From NCBI GenBank assembly GCA_964444795.1, contig CAYUIQ010000119.1, positions 1-26,450 of the forward strand: a DNA stretch of 26,450 nt. The letters run 5' to 3'. The notes beneath the pieces were generated by a model. The model saw only the letters and a program-made list of their open reading frames with translations. It did not search any database and was not told where the DNA came from. This document shows positions 1-6,908 of this stretch, in pieces. Source of the DNA: JABMRP01 sp964444795. GTDB taxonomy: Bacteria > Planctomycetota > Planctomycetia > Pirellulales > Thermoguttaceae. Every line of letters starts with the position of its first letter. Within the stretch, counting starts at the first letter, position 1. Position numbers and translations under genes: made by a program.

Positions 1-10
1 ACCGCATTTT

Positions 11-43
11 CTGGGGGCTCGCTGCGCTCGACCCCAGGCACCC
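11..43. repeat. Truncated copy of the large hairpin repeat at 1101-1201
   Basis: This stretch matches the right arm of the hairpin at 1101-1201. Both share the block CTGGGGGCTCGCTGC and then a CTCGACCCCAG-(C/G)-CACCC block, but this copy lacks about 13 internal bases and has no left arm. By itself it can still fold CTGGGG against CCCCAG. It lies just downstream of the phosphotriesterase-like gene. Best read as a deletion derivative of the same intergenic repeat family. Confidence 0.6.
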
Positions 44-69
44 TCCACATATTATCTTCCATCAATGGG

Positions 70-1062
70 CTAAACGGTTGTGGTTACGTTGCGAAACGCC
101 AGCGCTCGCGCCGGATTACCGGTGGTGAACAAATCGATCGTCTCGCGGTCCAGGCCGGACCGAAGTAGTTTGGGCAGGAAAACGTCGTGCAAATAGGTCA
201 TCCCCGGGCCGCCGCCGTAGGATCGCCACATCGTGCGGGCGCCCATGTCCATGGCCAGCAGAATGTTTCTTTCGTGCCCCGACTGGACCATCCCGCCGAT
301 CAACTCCACCAGGGTCGAGTCGGGAAAGTACTTCGCCCGGGAGATGCCGTCATAGACGATCAACGCACCGGCGGCGGCGACGTCTTGGTGCAAGTACGCG
401 TCGGGATTGCGATCGAGGTGGCTAATCAACAGGGCCGACGGATCGACCCCCAAGCGGTCGAACAGTTCGATCTGCTCCATGCCGCACGTGCCCCGTTGCG
501 TGTGCGTGATGATCGGCGCGCCGGTTTGGCGATGGGCCGCGGCGACCGCTTCGGCCACTTTTTGGGCGTGAGCGTCGATCACATGATACTCGGTGGCCAC
601 CTTGAGCAACCCGGCGCGAATGCCGGTCGGTTCCGCTTCGCCCGTGGGCCCGTCGTCGAACATCCCGTCGGTCACTTCGGCGATCATCCGCTCGGCCAGC
701 GCGTCGGCCGATGCGCTGAAGCAGAAGTGATTCTCGGGATAGTAGATGGCCCGATGGAAACCGGTGGTGGCCACGATATGCACGCCGGAACGTTCCGACG
801 CCGCGCGTTGCCATCGGGGAGCCCGCTCGGGACCGATCGGCTGGGCGTCGACGAGCGCACGGCCGCCGACGGAGTAAAACGCCGTCAATTCGGCCGTCGT
901 CTTCTCTGGATCATCCAACAACAGTGCCGGATCGACCTGGGCGCTTCGGCCCGGGCGAATGAACGTATGCTCGTGGCAGTGCGCAAAACCGAGGTCCGCC
1001 GGGCGGATATCACCCCGGACGGTGCGAATCGGCGGATCGGCTGTTGGCGGTGTCGTGGACAT
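70..1062 (-). CDS. Phosphotriesterase-like (amidohydrolase-fold) metal-dependent hydrolase
   Basis: A 330-residue protein of the phosphotriesterase/TatD-like branch of the amidohydrolase superfamily, probably cytoplasmic since no signal peptide is visible. The HxH metal motif is at H30-E-H32. A GLLKVATEY segment offers the lysine that is carboxylated in phosphotriesterases, and THTQRG, SHLDRN and AMDMG supply later His and Asp ligands. Family members hydrolyse lactones or phosphoesters; the substrate here is not readable. The frame stays open upstream to 1311, but those 83 codons run through the hairpin repeat at 1101-1201 and the end of the isomerase gene, so the ATG at 1062 is preferred although no strong ribosome site precedes it. 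It follows the isomerase by about 140 bases on the same strand and may be co-transcribed. Its stop codon lies in a GTTTAGCCC motif that recurs elsewhere in the window. Confidence 0.85.
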   Translation of the reverse strand: MSTTPPTADPPIRTVRGDIRPADLGFAHCHEHTFIRPGRSAQVDPALLLDDPEKTTAELTAFYSVGGRALVDAQPIGPERAPRWQRAASERSGVHIVATTGFHRAIYYPENHFCFSASADALAERMIAEVTDGMFDDGPTGEAEPTGIRAGLLKVATEYHVIDAHAQKVAEAVAAAHRQTGAPIITHTQRGTCGMEQIELFDRLGVDPSALLISHLDRNPDAYLHQDVAAAGALIVYDGISRAKYFPDSTLVELIGGMVQSGHERNILLAMDMGARTMWRSYGGGPGMTYLHDVFLPKLLRSGLDRETIDLFTTGNPARALAFRNVTTTV

Positions 1063-1100
1063 TGCGTGGAAGCTTCGTGGCTCTTGGTCCTGTCGGTGTT

Positions 1101-1201
1101 GGGTGGCTGGGGTCGAGACGTGAGGAACGAACGCCGAGCCCCCAGTGATTCTCCAACTGGGGGCTCGCTGCTCGTTCCTCGCATCTCGACCCCAGCCACC
1201 C
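1101..1201. repeat. Large intergenic hairpin (two 46-nt arms)
   Basis: Arms 1101-1146 and 1156-1201 are reverse complements at 41 of 46 positions and are separated by a 9-base loop. The element begins and ends with GGGTGGC/GCCACCC and fills most of the gap between the isomerase stop (1205) and the phosphotriesterase-like start (1062). A shortened copy of one arm sits at 11-43. In RNA it would form a very stable stem that could stop transcription, be processed, or protect the upstream message. As DNA it looks like a REP/MITE-type palindromic repeat. Confidence 0.8.
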
Positions 1202-1204
1202 GCG

Positions 1205-1771
1205 TTATGCGGAGCCGGGCCGGTTATCGATGATCGCCGGGCGGCCGTCGATCTCGACGATCCGTTTGCGAAATCCCTCGGTCTCGATGGTGCCGTAGTC
1301 GTGGCCCGCATCGCCGGGGTAAACGCAGAACGAGATCAGCGGCTCATCGCCCGTGTTGATTGATCGATGAGCCCATCGGGCCGGCACGTAAACGGCCACG
1401 TCGGGGTTCATCTCCAGGGCCTTGCTCTGGCCGTCCTCGGTCTCCATGAGCATATAGCCGGTACCCCGCACGCAGAGGTAAATCTCGGCCGTGTCGCGCA
1501 CTTCGTGGAAGTGGCCCTTGGTCATGTAGTACTCGCGGCCGATCTTCCCCGGCAGCGTGACGCTCATGCACCACTGCAACTCGCCGGCCAGCTCGGGGAT
1601 CTTTTTCTCGTAAACCTTGTAGATGACCGGATCGCCCGCCGCGGCAACCGCCTCGGCGTCTTCGTACATGTCGGCCATCGCGCTTAAGTGTCGCTCATAG
1701 ACGTTATCGGGCGAGGCCAACGTACCCTCGACCCGGTCGATCACGTCGGAAAAAGGCGTGGAAAGAAACAT
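1205..1771 (-). CDS. Cupin-type (archaeal-type) glucose-6-phosphate isomerase
   Basis: A 188-residue single-domain cupin enzyme that interconverts glucose 6-phosphate and fructose 6-phosphate. It is not the large two-domain isomerase usual in bacteria. The metal site is clear: KGHFHE gives H87 and H89, TAEIY gives E96 and RWAHR gives H135, with the same order and almost the same spacing as the Pyrococcus enzyme. The conserved TGYMLME and NTGDEPLISF segments flank it. The ATG at 1771 follows AGGAGA about 11 bases upstream; a 27-codon open extension to 1852 has no support. It is first in a minus-strand pair with the phosphotriesterase-like gene, and a promoter candidate lies at 1824-1852. Length is normal for the family. 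Confidence 0.88.
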   Translation of the reverse strand: MFLSTPFSDVIDRVEGTLASPDNVYERHLSAMADMYEDAEAVAAAGDPVIYKVYEKKIPELAGELQWCMSVTLPGKIGREYYMTKGHFHEVRDTAEIYLCVRGTGYMLMETEDGQSKALEMNPDVAVYVPARWAHRSINTGDEPLISFCVYPGDAGHDYGTIETEGFRKRIVEIDGRPAIIDNRPGSA

Positions 1772-1823
1772 GCGACCTGCATTCTCCTGGGGAACTCGTA
1801 AAGACGGACCACCCAACTTGCCT

Positions 1824-1852
1824 ATCCTACGGCATTTTCGAGCGAACGCCAA
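1824..1852 (-). promoter_or_regulatory. Candidate sigma70-type promoter for the isomerase gene
   Basis: On the minus strand, TTGGCG (1852-1847) is followed after 17 bases by TAGGAT (1829-1824), each matching 4 of 6 consensus bases. Transcription would begin near 1817 and give a leader of about 45 bases ending in the AGGAGA ribosome site. Confidence 0.35.
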
Positions 1853-1866
1853 GGGGCGGCGATTGC

Positions 1867-1961
1867 GAGCCGTTTTGCGCGGGCACTCGTGCCCGGCGTC
1901 GGGAGGGAAAAAAGGGAGCGACCGTCCTTTGAAACGTCGGGCACAAGTGCTCGGGCTAAAC
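1867..1961. repeat. Paired GGGCAC hairpin repeats in inverted orientation
   Basis: Two copies of one motif face each other. The left copy contains CGGGCACTCGTGCCCGGCG, and the right copy read on the minus strand contains GTTTAGCCCGAGCACTTGTG. Each is itself a short hairpin with the core GGGCAC-TN-GTGCCC, slightly degenerate in the right copy. A third copy is at 10141-10180. The pair lies exactly between the two divergent promoters at 1824-1852 and 1971-1999. Confidence 0.7.
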
Positions 1962-1970
1962 TTCAGATTG

Positions 1971-1999
1971 TTGACCGAACCGTCGGCGGCGGAGATAAT
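1971..1999 (+). promoter_or_regulatory. Sigma70-type promoter for the HzsA-like gene
   Basis: TTGACC (1971-1976) and GATAAT (1994-1999) each match 5 of 6 consensus bases and are 17 bases apart. Transcription would start near 2006, giving a leader of about 29 bases that holds the GGGAGG ribosome site at 2023-2028. This is one of the best promoter matches in the window. Confidence 0.55.
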
Positions 2000-2034
2000 G
2001 GGCGGGATTCAGGAACCAGAATGGGAGGCTTTCG

Positions 2035-5000
2035 ATGACCCGGGCATTGGTATTTCTCGTCCTTTTCGCACCGGCCGTTTCGACCGAAGCCGCCGAGTCG
2101 TGGTTCGACGCCCTGCTTCGGCACCAGGCGACTGCCCGACCCGAGAGCGACGACGCGGCGCCGATCGCGCTGCCCGAGTTTGGTCGCGCGAAGTACACCG
2201 TCTCGGTCTGGATCAAGACAAGCGGCGACGGATCGATCTTCTCCAAATGCGCTCCCGAGGGACGTTGGAGCGAGGGCGGCAAGTCGCTCTTCATCAGCCG
2301 GGGAAAGGTCTGCTTTGATATCGGTTGGGTCGGCGAGATAGAAGGGCGGGCGACGGTGACCGACGGCCGTTGGCACCACGTGGCCCTTTGCGGCGCGAGT
2401 CCCCAGAAGATCTACGTTGACGGTCGACCCGACGCGGCCGGCGACCTGGAACCGCTGCCCGATGCCGAGGGCCACGTCGTCAAACTGGGCGCCACCTCCA
2501 CCGATTTTCCCGAGCGGAGCAGGCGCGAGTTCAACGGCCTGATGGACGACGTCCGCGTCTACGGCCGGGTTCTCTCGGAGGAAGAGATCCGCGCGCTGGC
2601 TGCTGACGACAAGGCCGGCAATCGGCGAGCCCCGTTGGCGTGGTGGCCGATGGACGGCGATGCGCGGGATGCCACCGACGGGAAGAATCATGCCGTGGCC
2701 ATTGAAGACGTCCGCTTCGCGGAAGGCAAGTTGGGCAAGGCCGCGCGGCTTGCGGAGGGGTCGCACTTCGTGGTGCCATGTGGTGAAAACCGAGATCCCA
2801 GTGCCGAACTGTGGCAGGCGTTGAGCGAGGAGTTTTCCGATGAAACCTCGCGACGGGAAATGGCCTGGGAACGCGAGGACGGCATCTGGGGCGCCGACTG
2901 GAAAACCGCCACGCCGGCCGAAATCGCCCGACGCTATGCCGAAGCGACGCGCGCTCCCTCGAACCTCGTCCGGCGGAATCGCGAGTTGGCTGAGAGTGCG
3001 CGGACCACCGCCGATCTGCGGGCCGTTCGCGCGTTGTATCTCCAGTCGCGCCGTCACGGCGAACTGCTGGCAAGTCTGGCCGAATTCAAATTGCCCGAAT
3101 TGCGACGAACGATCTTGTCGCTCCACAATGACGGTCCCCCGCGCGATAGACTGCTCGTCCGGCTCGACGCCCTGGAAACGAGCGGACTGCAAAGCGGAGT
3201 AACGTCGGACGCTTGGAAACGCGACGTCGCCACGCTGCGCCGCGACGTGTTGCTGGGCGACAACCGGCTGATCGATTTCGACCGGCTCGTGTTCATCCGG
3301 CGGCAGACGTATCATTCGAGCCACTTTTATACCGACTTCATCGACGGCGTGGGACGCTACGGCGGCAATTTGTGCATCCTTGACTTGACCACGGGCGAAG
3401 TCACCGACCTGCTGCCCGAGATGGCAGAGGGCATCTTCGGCCGGTTCGATCTTTCGTTCGACGCGCGGAAGATTGTCTTCGATTGGAAGAAGGCGCCGCG
3501 CGAGGGGTTCCGCATCTTCGAGGTGGGCATCGACGGACGCGGCTTGCGGCAGTTGACCTTCCCGCCGGACGACGAAGAGGCTCGTATTGCCAAGTACGAC
3601 AACTCGGCCAACGGCGGCACCGCCCGAATGTACTATCACCAGACCGACGACATGCACCCCTGTTACTTGCCCGACGGCGGCGTGATGTTCACCTCGACAC
3701 GCTGCGAGTACGGCACTTTGTGCGACGCGCCGGATCATCTCAGCACGGCCGTGTTGTACCGCATCGACGGCGACGGCCGGAACATGCAGAAGCTGACCAA
3801 CAGCGCGGTGAGCGAATTCTCGCCCAGCGTGATGCACGACGGTTGGGTGTTGTACACCCGTTGGGAATACGTCGACAAGGGGCAACTGGGGATCAAGTGT
3901 CTCTGGGCCATGCGACCCGACGGCAGCGGCAGCAAGGAGATTTACGGCAACGACATCCAGTTTCCGCCGACGCTATTGCACGGGCGGCAGATCCCGGGGC
4001 ACAGCCATCTGTTCGTCGTGCTGGGCACTCCCCACTATCCGCAAAGCGGTATCGGCACGGTCATCCGGCTCGACACGACCAAGGACATCCGCACCCGCGA
4101 ACCGATGACCTACATCACGCCGCACGTCGACATCCGCCAGGAGCCCGGCTGGAACCATCTGGTCGACGGCCGGTGGGTTCGGCATACCAACGGGCCGCTC
4201 TACATGGACCCCTTTCCGCTCGACGCTTCGCATTACCTGGTCGCCCACAATCCGGACCGGCCCTGGTCCGACCCGAGCGCTTACGGGCTGTACCTGATCG
4301 ACGAGGCGGGCAGCCACGCGTTGATCCACCAGGAGGCCGAGTTTTCCTGCTGGCAGCCGACGCCGCTTCGCCCGCGCCGGCGCCCGCCCGTGTTGCCGAC
4401 GATCCGCGACGACGAACTGGCGCGGAAGAATCTGGCCGTGTGCGTCGTGGAAAACGTTCATCACGGCATGGAAGGCGTGGAGCCGGGCGAGGTGAAGTAT
4501 CTGCGCGTCATGGAGCAAATCCCCCGACCATGGGCGTCGCGCCGGTTCTGGGAAGGCGACGCGTCGCACACCAGCCTGATCAGCCGCGGCAGCGCGCTGG
4601 CGGCCAAGGCGATGTACGGCGTGGTGCCCGTGCATGAAGACGGGTCGGCCCATTTTCTCGTGCCGGCCGACCGCAATATCTACTTCTCCGCGCTGGACGA
4701 GCATTTCATGGAACTGCAGCGGGAACGCACCTACGTGAACTATCGCCCCGGCGAGACTCGGGCGTGTGTCGGCTGTCACGAGAGACCGGGCGACACGCCG
4801 CCGCACACCGCCGGAAAACTGCTCGCCTTGCAGTCTCCGCCTTCGATGCCCCAAGCCCAACCGGGCGACGACACGCCGGCCCGGGCGCTTCACTACGCCG
4901 TCGACGTACAGCCCGTGCTGGACCGGCACTGCGTGCGTTGTCACGGTGCGAAGGATCCGGCCGCCGGATTGGACCTGACCGGCGAGTTGACCGCGACGTT

Positions 5001-5340
5001 CAGCCGATCGTACGAGAGCATCGTCGGCCGCCGGTTGGTCAAGACGTTCGACGAAGGTTCCGACTGGGGCGGCACGCCCTACGCCCCGCCGCGCTCGGTC
5101 GGCTCGCACGCCAGCCCGCTCATCGCCCAGGTGCGCAAGGGTTGCCCGGGCAACGACCGCGAGTTGCCGCTGGCCGATTTTGTCAAGCTGGCCACCTGGG
5201 TCGACGCCAACGCCGTCTACTACGGCGCCTACTGGGGCCGGAAGAACCTCCGCTTCCGCGATCACCCCAACTTCCGCCCGGTGCCCACCTTCGAACAAGC
5301 GATCAGCACGGTTGCCCCGCTGCCGGAAGCAGAGCGTTGA
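2035..5340 (+). CDS. Secreted LamG / HzsA-like propeller protein with two CxxCH motifs
   Basis: A 1101-residue exported protein. A signal peptide (about residues 1-20) leads to a LamG/concanavalin-like jelly-roll (about 45-185) ending in the usual FNGLMDDVRVYGRVLS segment. A helical region (about 260-405) follows, then a TolB-like propeller (about 415-780) with the MHPCYLPDGGVMFTSTRC segment typical of proteins related to the hydrazine synthase alpha subunit middle domain. The C-terminal part carries two heme-type motifs, C911-VG-C914-H915 and C966-VR-C969-H970, the second in the cytochrome-like context PVLDRHCVRCHG common in planctomycete proteins. It may bind c-type heme in the periplasm. 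True hydrazine synthase function is not implied: such relatives occur widely outside anammox bacteria and their role is unknown. GGGAGG six bases upstream fixes the ATG at 2035. It appears monocistronic. Confidence 0.8.
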   Translation: MTRALVFLVLFAPAVSTEAAESWFDALLRHQATARPESDDAAPIALPEFGRAKYTVSVWIKTSGDGSIFSKCAPEGRWSEGGKSLFISRGKVCFDIGWVGEIEGRATVTDGRWHHVALCGASPQKIYVDGRPDAAGDLEPLPDAEGHVVKLGATSTDFPERSRREFNGLMDDVRVYGRVLSEEEIRALAADDKAGNRRAPLAWWPMDGDARDATDGKNHAVAIEDVRFAEGKLGKAARLAEGSHFVVPCGENRDPSAELWQALSEEFSDETSRREMAWEREDGIWGADWKTATPAEIARRYAEATRAPSNLVRRNRELAESARTTADLRAVRALYLQSRRHGELLASLAEFKLPELRRTILSLHNDGPPRDRLLVRLDALETSGLQSGVTSDAWKRDVATLRRDVLLGDNRLIDFDRLVFIRRQTYHSSHFYTDFIDGVGRYGGNLCILDLTTGEVTDLLPEMAEGIFGRFDLSFDARKIVFDWKKAPREGFRIFEVGIDGRGLRQLTFPPDDEEARIAKYDNSANGGTARMYYHQTDDMHPCYLPDGGVMFTSTRCEYGTLCDAPDHLSTAVLYRIDGDGRNMQKLTNSAVSEFSPSVMHDGWVLYTRWEYVDKGQLGIKCLWAMRPDGSGSKEIYGNDIQFPPTLLHGRQIPGHSHLFVVLGTPHYPQSGIGTVIRLDTTKDIRTREPMTYITPHVDIRQEPGWNHLVDGRWVRHTNGPLYMDPFPLDASHYLVAHNPDRPWSDPSAYGLYLIDEAGSHALIHQEAEFSCWQPTPLRPRRRPPVLPTIRDDELARKNLAVCVVENVHHGMEGVEPGEVKYLRVMEQIPRPWASRRFWEGDASHTSLISRGSALAAKAMYGVVPVHEDGSAHFLVPADRNIYFSALDEHFMELQRERTYVNYRPGETRACVGCHERPGDTPPHTAGKLLALQSPPSMPQAQPGDDTPARALHYAVDVQPVLDRHCVRCHGAKDPAAGLDLTGELTATFSRSYESIVGRRLVKTFDEGSDWGGTPYAPPRSVGSHASPLIAQVRKGCPGNDRELPLADFVKLATWVDANAVYYGAYWGRKNLRFRDHPNFRPVPTFEQAISTVAPLPEAER

Positions 5341-5726
5341 GGGCGGTGACCCAAATCAAAATCTGTTTCATCGGCAACTACCACGAGAACCAATGAATCG
5401 CATTGCTCCCGCACCGTACCAACCCGACGTTGCCGTCGCGCCCGGCGATAGCAGCCCGTTGAGAAATCGGGGGTTTGCCGCCAGAGGGATCACCGTCGGG
5501 ACAAGCCCGACGGTGGTGTGGAAATCGGCACGGCTTGGGTCGTTTTTTCCGAAATCCCCGCAAGAAACACTTTTTCCCACGCCTTTCTGGACAACCGCTT
5601 CGCCGCATGGTTCAATTGGAGACTGATCGTTCGCCCACCAACCCGCTCATCCCCCGAATCTTCACACCCGCCGCGAGGACTTCCGTTGTCCTCCAGAGTA
5701 ACTTTTACTGCACAGGAGTACGTACC
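5341..5726. other. Intergenic region with one strong hairpin
   Basis: This gap of 386 bases separates two plus-strand genes. It holds the hairpin at 5491-5515 and, just before it, an AGCAGCCCGTTGAGAAAT stretch that resembles intergenic sequence often met in planctomycetes (from memory, not checked). No convincing gene is seen, and no promoter with both boxes was found for the esterase. Confidence 0.5.
5491..5515. repeat. Perfect 10-bp-stem hairpin, possible terminator
   Basis: CACCGTCGGG pairs exactly with CCCGACGGTG across the loop ACAAG. There is no U-run directly after it, though a TTTTTT stretch follows about 30 bases later. It could end transcription of the HzsA-like gene or be a member of an interspersed repeat family. 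Confidence 0.6.
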
Positions 5727-6779
5727 ATGAGAAAGCAAACCCTCTTCATCGCACTGGCCGTCGCGATCGCCGCGTCGGCGGCGCAGGCCGCGGATACGGT
5801 CAAGGTCTTCATCCTGGCCGGGCAATCCAACATGGAAGGAAAGGCCAAGAACTCGCTGCTGGACTATCAGGCCGAGGCAGCCGAGACCAAGGAACTCTTC
5901 GCCCACCTGCGCAAGGACGGCGAGTGGATTGTTCGTGACGATGTCTTCATCAAGTACCTCGACCGTAGCGGCGGGCTGACGATCGGCTACGGATCGCCCA
6001 GTCGTACGGGCATGGAACTGGAGTTCGGCACCGCGATGGGCGACCATTTCGACGAGCCGGTCGTGCTCATCAAGGCCGCGTGGGGCGGCCACTCGCTGGT
6101 CAAATTGTTCCGCTCGCCTTCGGCCGGATTGCCCGAGGAGGAGAAACTCCTGGCCGAACTCGAACAAAGGCAGAAGCGCGTCACCGCGGATAACGAAAAG
6201 AACAACCGCGACAACCCGATGCCGACAATGGAAGACGTTACGGAGCCCTACGGCTCGTCCTACCGCAATATGATGGCCGAGGTCAAGGACGTCATGGACA
6301 ACTACGAGACCCTGTTTCCCGCGCTGAAGGGTAAGAAGCTCCAGATCGTCGGCTTTGTCTGGTTCCAGGGCTGGAACGACATGTACGGCGGCGCGGAGTT
6401 GGAGTACGCGTCGAACATGAAGCACTTCATCAAGGACGTGCGTAAGGACCTGGGCGTGCCGAATCTGCCGTTTGTGATCGACGTGATGGGCCAAAACGGA
6501 TCGAAGCCGGCCAAGGGCGCCATGTTGGCCGTTCAAGAAGCCCAAGTGAGCATGGAAAACGTGCCGGAGTTCAAGGGCACGGTCAAGGCGATTCGCACCG
6601 ACGTGCTCATCGACAAGGCGGCCGAGGAACTCTACCCGCATTGGCGAGACAATTTCGAGAAGTGGGAGCAAACCGGCTCCGACTTCGGCTACCACTACAT
6701 GGGCAGCGCCATCTGGTTCAACCGCATCGGCAAAGCCTCCGGCGAAGCCATGCTGAAGTTGCTCGACGCCCAGAAATGA
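5727..6779 (+). CDS. Secreted sialate O-acetylesterase-type SGNH hydrolase
   Basis: A 350-residue exported carbohydrate esterase-like protein of the sialate O-acetylesterase (DUF303) group. A signal peptide covers residues 1-22 (AQA-A cleavage region). The block ILAGQSNMEG places the nucleophile at S34. KAAWGGHSL supplies the glycine block, VWFQGWND the asparagine block, and the C-terminal DFGYHYMGSA region probably the catalytic histidine. Such enzymes remove acetyl groups from sialic acids or plant and algal polysaccharides outside the cytoplasm; the substrate cannot be told here. AGGAG at 5713-5717, nine bases upstream, supports the ATG at 5727 over a longer open frame from 5475, which would run through the hairpin and bury the signal peptide. 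It is convergent with the PQQ-propeller gene. Confidence 0.88.
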   Translation: MRKQTLFIALAVAIAASAAQAADTVKVFILAGQSNMEGKAKNSLLDYQAEAAETKELFAHLRKDGEWIVRDDVFIKYLDRSGGLTIGYGSPSRTGMELEFGTAMGDHFDEPVVLIKAAWGGHSLVKLFRSPSAGLPEEEKLLAELEQRQKRVTADNEKNNRDNPMPTMEDVTEPYGSSYRNMMAEVKDVMDNYETLFPALKGKKLQIVGFVWFQGWNDMYGGAELEYASNMKHFIKDVRKDLGVPNLPFVIDVMGQNGSKPAKGAMLAVQEAQVSMENVPEFKGTVKAIRTDVLIDKAAEELYPHWRDNFEKWEQTGSDFGYHYMGSAIWFNRIGKASGEAMLKLLDAQK

Positions 6780-6790
6780 CGCGGGCTTTC

Positions 6791-6900
6791 TCTCGTTCCC
6801 ACGCTTCGCGTGGGAACGCAAGGCTGCGACGCTTCCGCGTCGCTGGAAGGACGCAGAAGCGTTCGATCGTGCGTTACGACGCGGAAGCGTCGTAACGAGG
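6791..6900. repeat. Tandem hairpin repeat cluster between convergent genes
   Basis: Four hairpins stand in a row. The first (6794-6818) pairs CGTTCCCACGC with GCGTGGGAACG around TTC. The second (6826-6843) pairs GCGACGC with GCGTCGC around TTCC. The third (about 6849-6864) pairs GGACGC with GCGTTC around AGAA. The fourth (6872-6897) pairs CGTTACGACGC with GCGTCGTAACG around GGAA. All share a CGC-TTC/GAA-GCG core. The position between two convergent stop codons suits a bidirectional terminator, and the repeated core suggests an expanding REP-like family. Confidence 0.8.
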
Positions 6901-6908
6901 GAAGTATC

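Noticed and set aside
1063..1311. N-terminal extension of the phosphotriesterase-like protein
   Set aside because: These codons translate the hairpin repeat and the end of the neighbouring gene; the family starts after them.
1963..3885. 640-codon open frame on the minus strand
   Set aside because: It is antisense to the HzsA-like gene, shows no recognisable domain, and arises from the GC-rich codon pattern of the real gene.
2035..5340. Evidence for anammox (hydrazine synthase)
   Set aside because: Only the propeller resembles the alpha subunit. Beta and gamma subunits and hydrazine dehydrogenase are absent, and similar proteins occur in many other planctomycetes.
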